A model generated the notes under the pieces. The model was not told the DNA's origin, ran no database searches, and saw nothing but the letters and a program-made list of their open reading frames with translations. From contig NZ_CP134399.1 in NCBI RefSeq assembly GCF_002968295.1, forward strand, positions 992,001-1,056,000: DNA of 64,000 bases, read 5' to 3'. The DNA comes from Mycobacterium sp. ITM-2016-00317 (GTDB lineage Bacteria > Actinomycetota > Actinomycetes > Mycobacteriales > Mycobacteriaceae). Position 1 is the stretch's first letter. Each line of letters begins with the position of its first letter. The translations under genes and the position numbers were made by a program. Shown here in pieces: positions 25,924-35,290 of the stretch.

Positions 25924-28068
25924 ATGGACCGAACCGTCGGCGCGGCACGCGAAACAGATTCCGGGGCAACCGAAGTCGGGGCACCGACGTCGACGTTCGC
26001 GTCGGTGTCGGCACCGCGGTCGCGTCCCGATCCGGGGCGGCGTCCGCAGTCCGGTGGCGGCCGAGGCCGGCTGGGCGCCGGCGTGGTGACCGTCCCCTCC
26101 GTGCCCCGCGGCGACCCCGCCGACGCGGTCCTGGCCGATCCCCGGGTGCCCGAACATCAGCGCTCCTGCGGCAACGTCGACTGCAACCGGCCCGTCGGCC
26201 GGTCACGCGACGGCATCCCGGGCGTCACCGAGGGTTTCTGTGGCGCCTGCGGCACGCCGTTCTCCTTCGTTCCCCGGCTGTCCCGCGGCGAGGTGGTCGG
26301 CGGCCAGTACGAGGTGCGCGGCTGTATCGCCCACGGTGGGCTCGGCTGGATCTATCTGGCCACCGACCGCAACGTGCACAACCGGTGGGTGGTGCTCAAG
26401 GGCCTCGTCCATTCCAGCGACCCGGCCGCGATGGCCGCGGCGGAAGCCGAGGCACTCGCGCTGGCCGAAGTGGAGCACCCGAACATCGTGCGGATCCACA
26501 ACTTCGTCAACCACGCCGATGCGAACGGCACGGCCGTCGGCTACATCGTGATGGAGTACGTCGGCGGCATCTCGCTCAAACAAATCCGCAACGCGCGCAA
26601 CGGTCCACTGCCGCCTGCCCATGCCGTCGCCTACATCGTCGAGATCGCGCCCGCGCTGGGGTACCTGCACGATCAGGGGCTGGCGTACTGCGATTTCAAA
26701 CCCGACAACGTGATGCAGGCCGACGAGCAACTCAAGCTGATCGACCTGGGCGCCACCGTGGCCATGGACGACGTCGACTGCGTCATCTACGGCACCCGCG
26801 GCTTCCAGGCGCCCGAGGTCGCGCACACCGGGCCGACGGTCGCCAGCGACATCTACACGGTCGGGCGCACACTGGCCACGCTGGTGGCCGACCTCCCGCG
26901 CAGTACCGTGCTGCTGCCGGGCCGTGCCGAGGTACCGGCTTTCGCCGAGCACGAGTCGCTGTACCGCGCCGTCGCGCGGGCCACCGAGGCCGACCCTGCG
27001 CGGCGGTTCCCGTCGATCACCGAACTGGTGGACCAACTGACCGGGGTGCTGCACGAGATCGCCGCCGCCGACAGCGAGAGCCCGCGACCCCGGATCTCCC
27101 GTCATTTCAGTCCCCAGCGGGCGATCTACGCCGCCGGCGCGGACGCCCCGCCGGCACCGGCCTCGGTGATCGCCGCCCTCGCGGTGCCGCGGGTCGACCC
27201 AGCCGATCCCGGCGCCGCCCTGCTCGCCACGACCAGTGGGACCCCGCCGACACAGTTGGAACAAACCCTGCAGTACGCGATGGGCGGTTCGACGCCGTTG
27301 CGCGCCTCCGTGGAGATCCCGCTTCGGCTGGTGCGCGCCGCGTTGGAGATCGGGGCCGCCGCCGACGCGCGTCGGCGGATCGGCGAACTGGCCTCGGTGA
27401 TCCCGGATGACTGGCGGTTGCTGTGGTACCGCGGCCAGTGCAGCCTGTTGGACGGCGACTTCGACGCGGCCGCAGCCGATTTCGACCGGGTGCTGGACCA
27501 GCTGCCCGGCGAGCTCGATCCGAAGCTGGCGCTGGCGGCGGCCGCGGAGCTGCGCGGCGACCACGACGTCGCCGCCCGCCACTACACGACGGTGTGGCGC
27601 ACCAGCCACACGTTCTACAGCGCCGCGTTCGGTCTGGCCCGGTACCGGGCCCGGTCGGGCGACCGCGCCGGCGCGGTGCAGGTACTCGACCAGATCACGC
27701 CTGCCTCGGCGCATTTCACGTCAGCCGGGACAGCGGCGATCGACGTGCTGCTGGCCGCACCTCCCGCCGAGGCATTGGGCGAGGACACGCTGCGCGACGT
27801 CGACCGGCGCACCTGTGCGTTGGCGCTCGAATCGACGGCCAGACGTGCACGCGTACGGCTGAAAGTGTTCGAGGCCGCGCTGGACTGGCTCGCCGCCGGG
27901 CACACACCGGATGCCACCCATCTGCTCGGCGCCGAGTTCGACGAGGCAGGGATCCGCACCGGCATGGAACAGTGCTACCGCGCGCTGGCCCGCGAGACCA
28001 CCGACCTGTGGGAACGCGTGGCGCTGGTCGAACGGGCCAACACCGTCCGCCCGAGGACCCGGCTGTGA
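25924..28068 (+). CDS. pknG: PknG-like serine/threonine protein kinase with TPR domain
   Basis: A soluble kinase of 714 residues with PknG architecture. A disordered N-terminus is followed by a rubredoxin-like metal knuckle (C82, C87 and C106, C109), a kinase domain with IAHGGLGWIYLA, K159 in VVLKGLVHS, catalytic D257 in YCDFKPDNV and metal D274 in LIDLGA. A C-terminal TPR-like half follows (WRLLWYRGQCSLLDGDFDAA ... LPGELDPKLALAAAAELRG). In M. tuberculosis PknG controls GarA and thereby TCA and glutamate flux. Here the first knuckle is Cx4C, not CxxC, and the catalytic loop differs from the remembered YNDLKPENI. That, and downstream genes unlike the usual ones, suggests a paralogue. Its stop overlaps the next GTG. 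Confidence 0.9.
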   Translation: MDRTVGAARETDSGATEVGAPTSTFASVSAPRSRPDPGRRPQSGGGRGRLGAGVVTVPSVPRGDPADAVLADPRVPEHQRSCGNVDCNRPVGRSRDGIPGVTEGFCGACGTPFSFVPRLSRGEVVGGQYEVRGCIAHGGLGWIYLATDRNVHNRWVVLKGLVHSSDPAAMAAAEAEALALAEVEHPNIVRIHNFVNHADANGTAVGYIVMEYVGGISLKQIRNARNGPLPPAHAVAYIVEIAPALGYLHDQGLAYCDFKPDNVMQADEQLKLIDLGATVAMDDVDCVIYGTRGFQAPEVAHTGPTVASDIYTVGRTLATLVADLPRSTVLLPGRAEVPAFAEHESLYRAVARATEADPARRFPSITELVDQLTGVLHEIAAADSESPRPRISRHFSPQRAIYAAGADAPPAPASVIAALAVPRVDPADPGAALLATTSGTPPTQLEQTLQYAMGGSTPLRASVEIPLRLVRAALEIGAAADARRRIGELASVIPDDWRLLWYRGQCSLLDGDFDAAAADFDRVLDQLPGELDPKLALAAAAELRGDHDVAARHYTTVWRTSHTFYSAAFGLARYRARSGDRAGAVQVLDQITPASAHFTSAGTAAIDVLLAAPPAEALGEDTLRDVDRRTCALALESTARRARVRLKVFEAALDWLAAGHTPDATHLLGAEFDEAGIRTGMEQCYRALARETTDLWERVALVERANTVRPRTRL

Positions 28069-30338
28069 CCGCCACGGAGCACCCCGAGGACGCGATGACC
28101 ACGCCGGTCAACCGCGAGTTGGCCTATGCGCGACAGCAATTGGCCGCCACCCGGGAGATCCTGGCTGCTCTCGGCCGCGACGCCTCCGACCCCGGGGCCG
28201 TTCTCGACACCGTGCTGCAGTACGCCACCCGGCTGTGCGGTGCGACCGCGGCGCAGTTGTTCATCCGCGACGGCGACGTGTACCGCCTGTCCCGGGTCTC
28301 CGGCAAGACACCCCAGGACTACCGCACCCACCTGACCGAACATCCGATCACCGCCAACCGGAGATCCACGGTCGGCCGCGCCGCCGAGGACCGGCGCACC
28401 GTCCAGATCGCCGACGTGCTGGACGACGCGGGCTACGGACGCCTGGACCTTCAGCGCCTGACCGGCTTCCGCACACTGATGTCCACACCGATGATGGTGC
28501 AGGACAGGGTGATCGGGGTGCTGTCGCTGTGGCGTACCGACGTGGCGCCGTTCAACGCCAGGGAACGCCGGGTGCTCGAAGAGTTCGCCGTCCAGGCCGC
28601 GATCGCACTCCATCAGGTGGACCTGCTGCGCACACTCGAGATCCGCGGTCACGAGCTCGCCGACAAAGTGACCCAACTGGAGGCGCTGCGGGAGGTCGAC
28701 AACGCGATCGGTTCCACCCTCGACCTCGACGAGGTGCTCGAGCAGACCGTCACCAACGCGGTGCGACTGGCCAACCTCGGGGTGGGAGACCTCACGCCGA
28801 CCACCGACGGCGGGTCGATCCTGGAGTACCACGAGGCGACCGACTCGTACGATCTGCGAGGAACATCCGGCCTGGGTCCCGCGCTGCTGGAGCGCCTGCA
28901 CGCCGTCGCCGTCGACGCCGATTCGGCCCTGGTCCACCATCCCGTCACCACCCGGCGGCCGTTCGAGGTCCCCGATCTCGAGCAAGCCGACCGCGACGAC
29001 GTTCTCGACATCCTGTTCGACGACGGGTGGCGTTCGGTGCTCGCGATACCGCTGACGCACGGCGACAGCACGATCGGCGTGCTGGTGATCCACCGCAGGG
29101 ACGCCGGCGGGTTCCCGCCCGACATCGTCGACCTGCTGGAAACCTTCGCAGGCCAGTCCGCGCTGGCCGTCGTCAACGCCCGCCTGTACCGGGAGCTGCA
29201 GACCAAGTCTCGCGAGCTGGAGATCGCCAGCAACCACAAGTCGGAGTTCCTGGCCAGCATGTCGCATGAACTGAGGACACCGCTGAATGCGGTGATCGGC
29301 TTCTCGGAAGTGTTGCTGGACCGCATGTTCGGCGAGATCAACGAGCGGCAGGAGGAGTACCTGCGCGATATCTGGAAGTCCGGTCGCCATCTTCTTGAGC
29401 TGCTCAACGAGATCCTGGACCTGTCGAAGGTGGAGGCCGGCCACATGACGCTCGACCCGGTGGTGTTCGACGTCGGCGCGGCGATCGACTACGCCTCGGC
29501 GATGGTCCGCGAACGCGCCGCGGCACACGCCATCGCACTGTCCGTCGAGGTCGCCGACGACGTCGGCGCCGTCGACGCCGACGAGCTGCGCTTCAAACAG
29601 GTCGTGCTGAACCTTCTGTCCAACGCGGTCAAGTTCACCCCCGACGGCGGCCGGGTGTCGGTGCGTGCCTACCGGCTCGACGCCGACCTCGTGGTCACGG
29701 TGACCGACAACGGGATCGGCGTCTCGCCGGAGGACCGGGACCGGATCTTCGACTCCTTCCAGCAGGGGCACCGCGGACCCGCCAAGGAGGAGGGCACCGG
29801 TCTGGGGTTGACGCTGTCGAAGCGGATCGTCGACCTGTTCGGCGGCCGGATGTGGCTGCACAGCGTGGTGGGGCAGGGAAGTACGTTCGGGTTCTCCATC
29901 CCCGCGCCCCGGCCGTACTCGCCGACGGCCGTCGCGCCGGCCCGGGGCGAGTTCCCGGTGCTCCTTCTGGTCGACGACGACCGGGCGTCGCTGGAGCTGA
30001 TGAGCGCCTATCTCGACGACGCACCCGTGCAGGTGCTCCGGGCATCCGACGGGGTCGAAGCCCTCGCGATGCTGCGCGCGGTGGCACCCAGCGCGGTGGT
30101 GCTCGACATCCTGCTGCCCCGGCTGGACGGATGGGAGGTCCTGCGTGAGCTCAGAGCCGACCCGGCCACCGCGGACGTCCCTGTGGTGATCGCCTCCGTC
30201 GTCGACGACCGGGCCCGCAGCGGCGCGGCCGGCGCGGACGCCCACCTGCTCAAGCCGGTGAGCCGGGACGACCTGCTGGGCGCGCTGCACGCCGTCGGCG
30301 TTCGGGTGGAACCCGTTCGGGGCGAGGGGAAACCGTGA
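28065..30338 (+). CDS. GAF-GAF hybrid histidine kinase with receiver domain
   Basis: A soluble hybrid sensor kinase of 757 residues. Domains in order are GAF 1 (about 30-185), GAF 2 (about 210-370), a coiled linker, and HisKA with phosphorylatable H401 in SMSHELRTPLNAVIGFSE. Next come a HATPase with N520 in LNLLSNAVKFTPDGG, GIGVSPEDRDRIFDSFQQG and GTGLGLTLSK, and a receiver with acceptor D681 in VLDILLPRLDGWE and Lys in LLKPVSRDD. No membrane helix is present, so its signal is intracellular or delivered by the GlnX/PknG proteins. The start is GTG at 28065, overlapping the kinase gene (GTGA) with GAGGAC upstream; ATG at 28095 is an alternative. The stop overlaps the next gene (TGATG). Confidence 0.92.
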   Translation: MTATEHPEDAMTTPVNRELAYARQQLAATREILAALGRDASDPGAVLDTVLQYATRLCGATAAQLFIRDGDVYRLSRVSGKTPQDYRTHLTEHPITANRRSTVGRAAEDRRTVQIADVLDDAGYGRLDLQRLTGFRTLMSTPMMVQDRVIGVLSLWRTDVAPFNARERRVLEEFAVQAAIALHQVDLLRTLEIRGHELADKVTQLEALREVDNAIGSTLDLDEVLEQTVTNAVRLANLGVGDLTPTTDGGSILEYHEATDSYDLRGTSGLGPALLERLHAVAVDADSALVHHPVTTRRPFEVPDLEQADRDDVLDILFDDGWRSVLAIPLTHGDSTIGVLVIHRRDAGGFPPDIVDLLETFAGQSALAVVNARLYRELQTKSRELEIASNHKSEFLASMSHELRTPLNAVIGFSEVLLDRMFGEINERQEEYLRDIWKSGRHLLELLNEILDLSKVEAGHMTLDPVVFDVGAAIDYASAMVRERAAAHAIALSVEVADDVGAVDADELRFKQVVLNLLSNAVKFTPDGGRVSVRAYRLDADLVVTVTDNGIGVSPEDRDRIFDSFQQGHRGPAKEEGTGLGLTLSKRIVDLFGGRMWLHSVVGQGSTFGFSIPAPRPYSPTAVAPARGEFPVLLLVDDDRASLELMSAYLDDAPVQVLRASDGVEALAMLRAVAPSAVVLDILLPRLDGWEVLRELRADPATADVPVVIASVVDDRARSGAAGADAHLLKPVSRDDLLGALHAVGVRVEPVRGEGKP

Positions 30339-31441
30339 TGGACGAGCCGGTGACGGTGCTGGCGGTCGACGACCAGCCGGTCAACCTCCGCCTGCTGGAC
30401 GCGGTGCTGACGCCACGGGGGCATCGCGTGGTGCGGGCGGCATCGGGAGCCGAGGCGCTGGACGCCTTGAGAAGCGGCGACATCGACATCGTGCTGCTCG
30501 ACGTCGTGATGCCCGAGATGGACGGCTACCAGGTGTGCCGCCAGATCCGGTCGGACCCGGCCACCGGGTTCCTGCCGGTCGTGATGATCACCGCCAGTGG
30601 CAGCGAGCAGCGGCTGAACGCCCTGCTCGCCGGCGCAGACGATTTCGTCACCAAACCGTTCGACCAGGCCGAACTGCTGGCCCGGGTGGCGTCGCTGGCC
30701 CGGATCAAGCGTTACCACGACACCGTGCGCCGTCAGGCCGACGAACTCGCCGCGTGGAACGCCGAACTGGAGAGCCGGGTCGCCGCGCAGGTGGCCGAAC
30801 TGGAGCGGACGAACAGGTTGCGCCGTTTCCTGTCACCGCAACTGGCCGACCTCGTGGTCTCCGACGAGCACCTGTTGGAGAGCCACCGGCGCGAGATCGT
30901 GGTGCTGTTCGGGGATCTGCGCAACTTCACCCCGTTCGCCGAGACCAGCGAGCCCGAGGAAGTGATGGGCGTGCTGGCCGAGTACCACCATGCGATGGGT
31001 GCACTGATCCACCGGTACGAGGGCACGCTGGAGCGTTTCACCGGCGACGGCGTGATGGTGTTCTTCAACGACCCGGTCCCGTGCGCGGACGCTGCCGAGC
31101 GTGCCGTGCGCATGGCACTGCAGATCCGCGATGCGGTGACCGAACTGGCCCGCGGATGGCGTAGGCGGGGACACGATCTGGCGCTGGGCATCGGTATCGC
31201 GCAGGGATTCGCGACCCTGGGCCGGATCGGCTTCGAGGGCCGCTTCGACTACGCGGCGATCGGCAGCGTCACCAACCTCGCTGCCCGGCTCTGCTCGGAC
31301 GCCGGACCGTGGCAGGTGCTGGTGACCGACCGCGTGCTGGCCGCGGTGGAGGACAGCGCCGTCGCCGAACCGGTCGGCGACGTGCAGCCCAAGGGTTTCA
31401 GCAAGACGGTATGCGTCCACAACATCCGTGCCATGAACTGA
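30338..31441 (+). CDS. response regulator with class III adenylyl cyclase output
   Basis: A cytoplasmic response regulator of 367 residues. The receiver carries acceptor D55 in VLLDVVMPEMDG and a Lys in FVTKPFDQAEL. A coiled-coil linker (about 125-170) leads to a class III nucleotidyl cyclase with metal-binding D193 in LFGDLRNFTPF and D237 in FTGDGVMVFF, and the closing motif FDYAAIGSVTNLAARLC. It is expected to make cAMP when phosphorylated, presumably by the hybrid kinase encoded just before it; this pairing is inferred. The ATG at 30338 overlaps the kinase stop by one base; a GTG three bases earlier is possible. Confidence 0.92.
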   Translation: MDEPVTVLAVDDQPVNLRLLDAVLTPRGHRVVRAASGAEALDALRSGDIDIVLLDVVMPEMDGYQVCRQIRSDPATGFLPVVMITASGSEQRLNALLAGADDFVTKPFDQAELLARVASLARIKRYHDTVRRQADELAAWNAELESRVAAQVAELERTNRLRRFLSPQLADLVVSDEHLLESHRREIVVLFGDLRNFTPFAETSEPEEVMGVLAEYHHAMGALIHRYEGTLERFTGDGVMVFFNDPVPCADAAERAVRMALQIRDAVTELARGWRRRGHDLALGIGIAQGFATLGRIGFEGRFDYAAIGSVTNLAARLCSDAGPWQVLVTDRVLAAVEDSAVAEPVGDVQPKGFSKTVCVHNIRAMN

Positions 31442-31450
31442 GGTGACCAC

Positions 31451-33034
31451 ATGACCGATCTCCAAACCGCCCGCCGCACATTAGGTCAGCTGGACGACGA
31501 GCAGCGTTACCGGGCGTTCGACGACCTTCAGCTGGCGATGCGTCCGGCGTGGGATTCCATCCAGAAGAACCTGGCCGACGAATCGGTGGTGGTGGTGCCC
31601 TCGATCAGCGTCGAGCGCACCACCGCGGGCAGCGTCACGGTCACGCAGGCGCTGGAGGAGCGGGCACTGTTCCTGCTCCTGCTGCTTCGGCAGCCGCGGT
31701 TACGCATGATCTATGTGACCTCGCAGCCGATCCCGGAACTCGTCATCGAGTACTACCTCGGCCTGTTGCCCGGGGTGATCCCCAGCCATGCCCGCGCGCG
31801 GCTGACAGTGGTGGCGGTCGGCGATGCGTCGCCGATGTCGTTGAGCGAGAAGCTCCTGGCGCGCCCGCGACTGCTGCACGAGATCCGCGAGCTGATCCCC
31901 AACCCGGCGCGATCCCATTTGATCCCGTACAACACCACCGCGCTGGAACGTGATGTCGCGCTTTCGCTGGGGATCCCGATGTACGGAGCGGATCCGCGGC
32001 TGATCGAGTTGGGCAGCAAGACGGGATGCCGACGGATGTTCGAGGAGTGCGGCGTGCGGTGCCCGGTCGGTGCGGAAGACCTGCACACCGTCGACGACAT
32101 CGTCACCGGGGTGCAGCACATGCGCCGGCGCCGCCCGTCGCTCACGCTGGCGATCGTGAAACTGAACGAAGGAGTGTCGGGCGCGGGTAACGCGTCGCTG
32201 GATCTGGTCGCGTTGCCGGAACCTGGTGCGCCCGACGAGGCGCGCGCGATCGCCGACCGGGTGCGCGCCCTGGTGCCGGAGAGCGTGGCGCTGTCGGTCG
32301 ACGCCTACCTCGCGGCCTTCGAGAAGAACGGCGGGATCGTCGAGGAACGGATCTGCGGCGCGGCGCTGGAAAGCCCGAGCGTGCAGATGCGGGCGCTGCC
32401 CGACGGCACCGTCGAGCTGTTGTCCACCCACGACCAGGTGCTGGGCGGCGCCACCGGCCAGCAGTACCTCGGCTGTGTGTTCCCGGCGAACCCGGCCTAT
32501 GCGGCGAGGATCGCCGAGCCGGCGATGGTGATCGGGCACCACCTCGCGCAGCGCGGTGTGCTGGGCCGGTTCGCCGTGGATTTTGTGGTGGTGCAGGATG
32601 ATTCGGGAGAGTGGACCCCGTATGCGATCGAGCTGAACCTGCGCAAGGGCGGCACCACCCATCCGTTCCTGACCCTGCAGTTCCTGACCGGCGGCCGCTA
32701 CGACGGTGCGCGCGGGGTGTACCTCACGCCGGACGGGACGGCCAAGCATCTCGTCGCGACCGACCACCTCGAAGACGACCGGCTCAAGAGCCTCACCGTG
32801 GCCGACCTGTTCGACGTGGTGGCCCAGCACGGGCTGCACTTCGACCAGTCCCGTGGCACCGGTGTGGTGTTCCACATGATCAGCTGCCTGACCGAGTGCG
32901 GTCGGGTCGGGATGACCGCGGTCGGCGACAGCGCCGACGGGGCTTGGCAGATCTATCAGCACGCCGAGGCGGTACTGCTGCGTGAGGCGGAGCTGGCGCT
33001 GCGCGAAGAGGCCGTGATCGGGGTTCCGGGTTGA
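31451..33034 (+). CDS. PGM1-related ATP-grasp ligase
   Basis: A 527-residue protein resembling the ATP-grasp peptide ligases related to PGM1 of pheganomycin synthesis. Visible elements are an N-terminal domain with SISVERTTAGSVTVTQALEE, the central HLIPYNTTALERDVALSLG and the ATP-binding TLAIVKLNEGVSGAGNASLD. The metal-binding strand is IELNLRKGGTTHPF near residue 397, and a C-terminal domain contains DQSRGTGVVFHMISCLTECG. Such enzymes join a carboxylate to an amine with ATP. The substrate is unknown; no biosynthetic partner genes are next to it, so it may modify a peptide, a protein tail or an amino-acid signal. It starts nine bases after the cyclase stop and ends the operon. Confidence 0.8.
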   Translation: MTDLQTARRTLGQLDDEQRYRAFDDLQLAMRPAWDSIQKNLADESVVVVPSISVERTTAGSVTVTQALEERALFLLLLLRQPRLRMIYVTSQPIPELVIEYYLGLLPGVIPSHARARLTVVAVGDASPMSLSEKLLARPRLLHEIRELIPNPARSHLIPYNTTALERDVALSLGIPMYGADPRLIELGSKTGCRRMFEECGVRCPVGAEDLHTVDDIVTGVQHMRRRRPSLTLAIVKLNEGVSGAGNASLDLVALPEPGAPDEARAIADRVRALVPESVALSVDAYLAAFEKNGGIVEERICGAALESPSVQMRALPDGTVELLSTHDQVLGGATGQQYLGCVFPANPAYAARIAEPAMVIGHHLAQRGVLGRFAVDFVVVQDDSGEWTPYAIELNLRKGGTTHPFLTLQFLTGGRYDGARGVYLTPDGTAKHLVATDHLEDDRLKSLTVADLFDVVAQHGLHFDQSRGTGVVFHMISCLTECGRVGMTAVGDSADGAWQIYQHAEAVLLREAELALREEAVIGVPG

Positions 33035-33068
33035 CCGGAACCGGTGGAGACCGCGATGTCCTGCGGGG

Positions 33069-35147
33069 TCAGCGGCGATGCCGCAACACCTCGGTGGGGG
33101 CGGCCGGGTCCACCGCGCCGCCGGGCTGGTTGCGCACCGGACGGCCGGGACCCGCCGGTCTGCGGGTCAGCCGCGGAGCCCGCATCGGTGCCGTCGGCGC
33201 ATGAGCGGTGACACCGGGCACGACGGCACCGCTGGGGCCGGTGGCGTCGCGCCGCCGGCGGAGCTCCTCGTCGATCCCGTCGGACAACCGCCCGAGATAG
33301 CCGATCAACGCGGCGACGTCGCCGTCGTCCCAGCGTGACAGCACCGACTCGAGGCCGCTGATGTTGGCCGAGCGCTGGCTCTCGAACATCGCCCGCCCCC
33401 GGGAGGTGAGCGAGAAGCGCGGCGGCGCAGCCTGATCCGCGGCCGGTGCCCGCCCGGCCAGACCGTCGCGGATCAGCGCCGAGATGCGTTCCTCGACCGG
33501 TCGTTCGTCGCTGGTCAGCGCGGCGGCCAGGTCCGGCACCGACATCGCGCCGGCACCGCCCAGATAGGCGGCGATGACGTAGTCGCCGCGATCCAGTCGA
33601 TGGGACGCCGACGGCACACCCAGAGCCACTGCGGACTGGCGCCCGACCGCGGTCATCACGTTCTCCAACCGCTGTGCCCGCCGGCGGATCGCCGATGGGG
33701 ACAGCACCGGTTCGACGGCGTCCGGAGCGGGCGCGGGAGTGGGCGTCGCCGCCGGGATGGCGATCGCGATCATCGCGGCGACCGCGGCCGCCACCCCGGC
33801 GATGACCAGCGCGATCCGGAACCCGTTCAGGGACGGGATCATATGACCGCCGACCACCATGCCGGTCTGCACCAGAACCGCGGCCATCGCCGCGCTCGAC
33901 ACCGAGGTGCCCAGCGCGCGCGCCAGCGAGTTGATGCCGTTCGCCGCGGCGGTCTCGGACACCGGCACCGCGGCGTTGATCAGCGTCGGCAGCGAGGCGA
34001 ACGCGAAACCGACACCGATGCTGACCAGGATGCTGAACGTCAGCACGCCCGCCGGACTACCGAGAAGCTGTGTGCCACCCAGGTATCCGACGGCGATGAC
34101 GATGCAGCCGGCGACCAGGGTGAAGCGCGGCCCGCGCGAGGCGATGATCTTCGCCGCGATCGGCGCCGCCGCCATCATCGCCAGACCGCCCGGCGCCATC
34201 CACAGCCCGGCCGCCACCATGCTCTGGCCCAGCCCGTACCCGGTCGCGTCGGGCAACTGCAGGATCTGGGGGCCGATCAACGACATCGCGAACATCGCGA
34301 AGCCGACCGCGATCGAGGCCAGGTTGGTCAGCAGCACAGGGGTTTTGATCGTCGTCCGGATGTCCACCAGCGGTGCCGGGGTCCGGAACTGCCACCACCC
34401 GAACACCACGAAGACCGCCAGGGAGCCGAGCAGCAGGCCGATCGTCGTCGGGTTGCCCCAGCCCCAGCTCGCGCCCTTCGAGATGGGCAGCAGCAGCATG
34501 ATCAGGCCCGCGGCCAGGCCGACGGCACCGAGGAAGTCGAAGCGGCCCATGGTCTTCGACGGGACGATGTCGGGAACGAACAGGCTGAACAGCACCCCCG
34601 ACGCCAGCCCGAGGAGCGCTGCGCACCAGAACAACGCGTGCCAGCTCAGGTGCTCGGCGATCACGGCCGACAGCGGCAGTCCCAGCGCGCCGCCCACTCC
34701 GAGCGAGGCGCTCACCATGCCCATCGCCGCGCCCACTCGCTCCGGCGGCAGGGACGCGCGCAGCACGCTGATGCCCAGCGGGATCACCGGGGCGCCGAAC
34801 CCCTGCAGCGCCCTGCCGATCACCAGCGGGATCAACGAGCTCGTCAGCGCGGCGACGACGGAGCCGACGGTGAGCAGCACCGCACAGGCCACCAGTACCC
34901 GTTTGGCGCCGAACATGTCGCCCAGCCGGCCGAACATCGGGGTGGCGACCGCACCGGTCAGCAATGTCGCGGTCACCGCCCACGAGGCGTTGGCCGACGA
35001 GGTGCCCAGGATTTCGGGCAGCTGCGGCACGAGCGGGATCACCAACGTCTGCATCAGCGAGACGCTGATGCCGCCGGCGGCGAGCACGGCGATGAGCGCT
35101 GCACCGCCTCGGGGCGCCGACGGGCGCTCGACCATCTGTTCAGGCAC
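33069..35147 (-). CDS. DHA2-type MFS exporter fused to a MarR-like domain
   Basis: A 692-residue protein. Residues ~10-465 form a 14-helix drug:H+ antiporter: ASWAVTATLLTGAVATPMFGRLGDMFGAKRVL, here seen as VTATLLTGAVATPMFGRLGD, plus IGRALQGFGAPVIPLGISVL and VGGALGLPLSAVIAEH. After a Pro-rich linker, residues ~480-640 look like a MarR-type winged helix (LDRGDYVIAAYLGGAGAMSV, PDLAAALTSDERPVEERISA, FSLTSRGRAMFESQRSANIS). A basic tail follows. A transporter with its own DNA-binding-type domain is unusual. The start is GTG at 35147; ATG at 35135 is the alternative. It is divergent from a TetR gene. Confidence 0.85.
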   Translation of the reverse strand: MPEQMVERPSAPRGGAALIAVLAAGGISVSLMQTLVIPLVPQLPEILGTSSANASWAVTATLLTGAVATPMFGRLGDMFGAKRVLVACAVLLTVGSVVAALTSSLIPLVIGRALQGFGAPVIPLGISVLRASLPPERVGAAMGMVSASLGVGGALGLPLSAVIAEHLSWHALFWCAALLGLASGVLFSLFVPDIVPSKTMGRFDFLGAVGLAAGLIMLLLPISKGASWGWGNPTTIGLLLGSLAVFVVFGWWQFRTPAPLVDIRTTIKTPVLLTNLASIAVGFAMFAMSLIGPQILQLPDATGYGLGQSMVAAGLWMAPGGLAMMAAAPIAAKIIASRGPRFTLVAGCIVIAVGYLGGTQLLGSPAGVLTFSILVSIGVGFAFASLPTLINAAVPVSETAAANGINSLARALGTSVSSAAMAAVLVQTGMVVGGHMIPSLNGFRIALVIAGVAAAVAAMIAIAIPAATPTPAPAPDAVEPVLSPSAIRRRAQRLENVMTAVGRQSAVALGVPSASHRLDRGDYVIAAYLGGAGAMSVPDLAAALTSDERPVEERISALIRDGLAGRAPAADQAAPPRFSLTSRGRAMFESQRSANISGLESVLSRWDDGDVAALIGYLGRLSDGIDEELRRRRDATGPSGAVVPGVTAHAPTAPMRAPRLTRRPAGPGRPVRNQPGGAVDPAAPTEVLRHRR

Positions 35148-35232
35148 GGAGAACTGTCCTCGGGGGTTTCGGGGTCCGGGAAGGCGACGGCGGGGCCCGA
35201 CTCGTCGTTGAATCGCAGAAAGGCACCTCAGC

Positions 35233-35273
35233 CGTTTCAATACTTGCGAAAGAATAGCACCGCCTGCGTTTCA
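35233..35273. promoter_or_regulatory. repeated CGTTTCA in the MFS/TetR divergent gap
   Basis: The AT-richer 143-bp gap between the divergent MFS and TetR starts holds CGTTTCA twice in direct orientation, at 35233-35239 and 35267-35273. The place suits TetR binding over both promoters. No clean palindrome was found, so the assignment is tentative. Confidence 0.3.
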
Positions 35274-35290
35274 TTAGTCATACTGGCGGG

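Noticed and set aside
33034..33045. ACCGGAACCGGT after the ATP-grasp gene as a terminator
   Set aside because: The arms are 5 bp with a 2-nt loop, too tight to form a stable hairpin.
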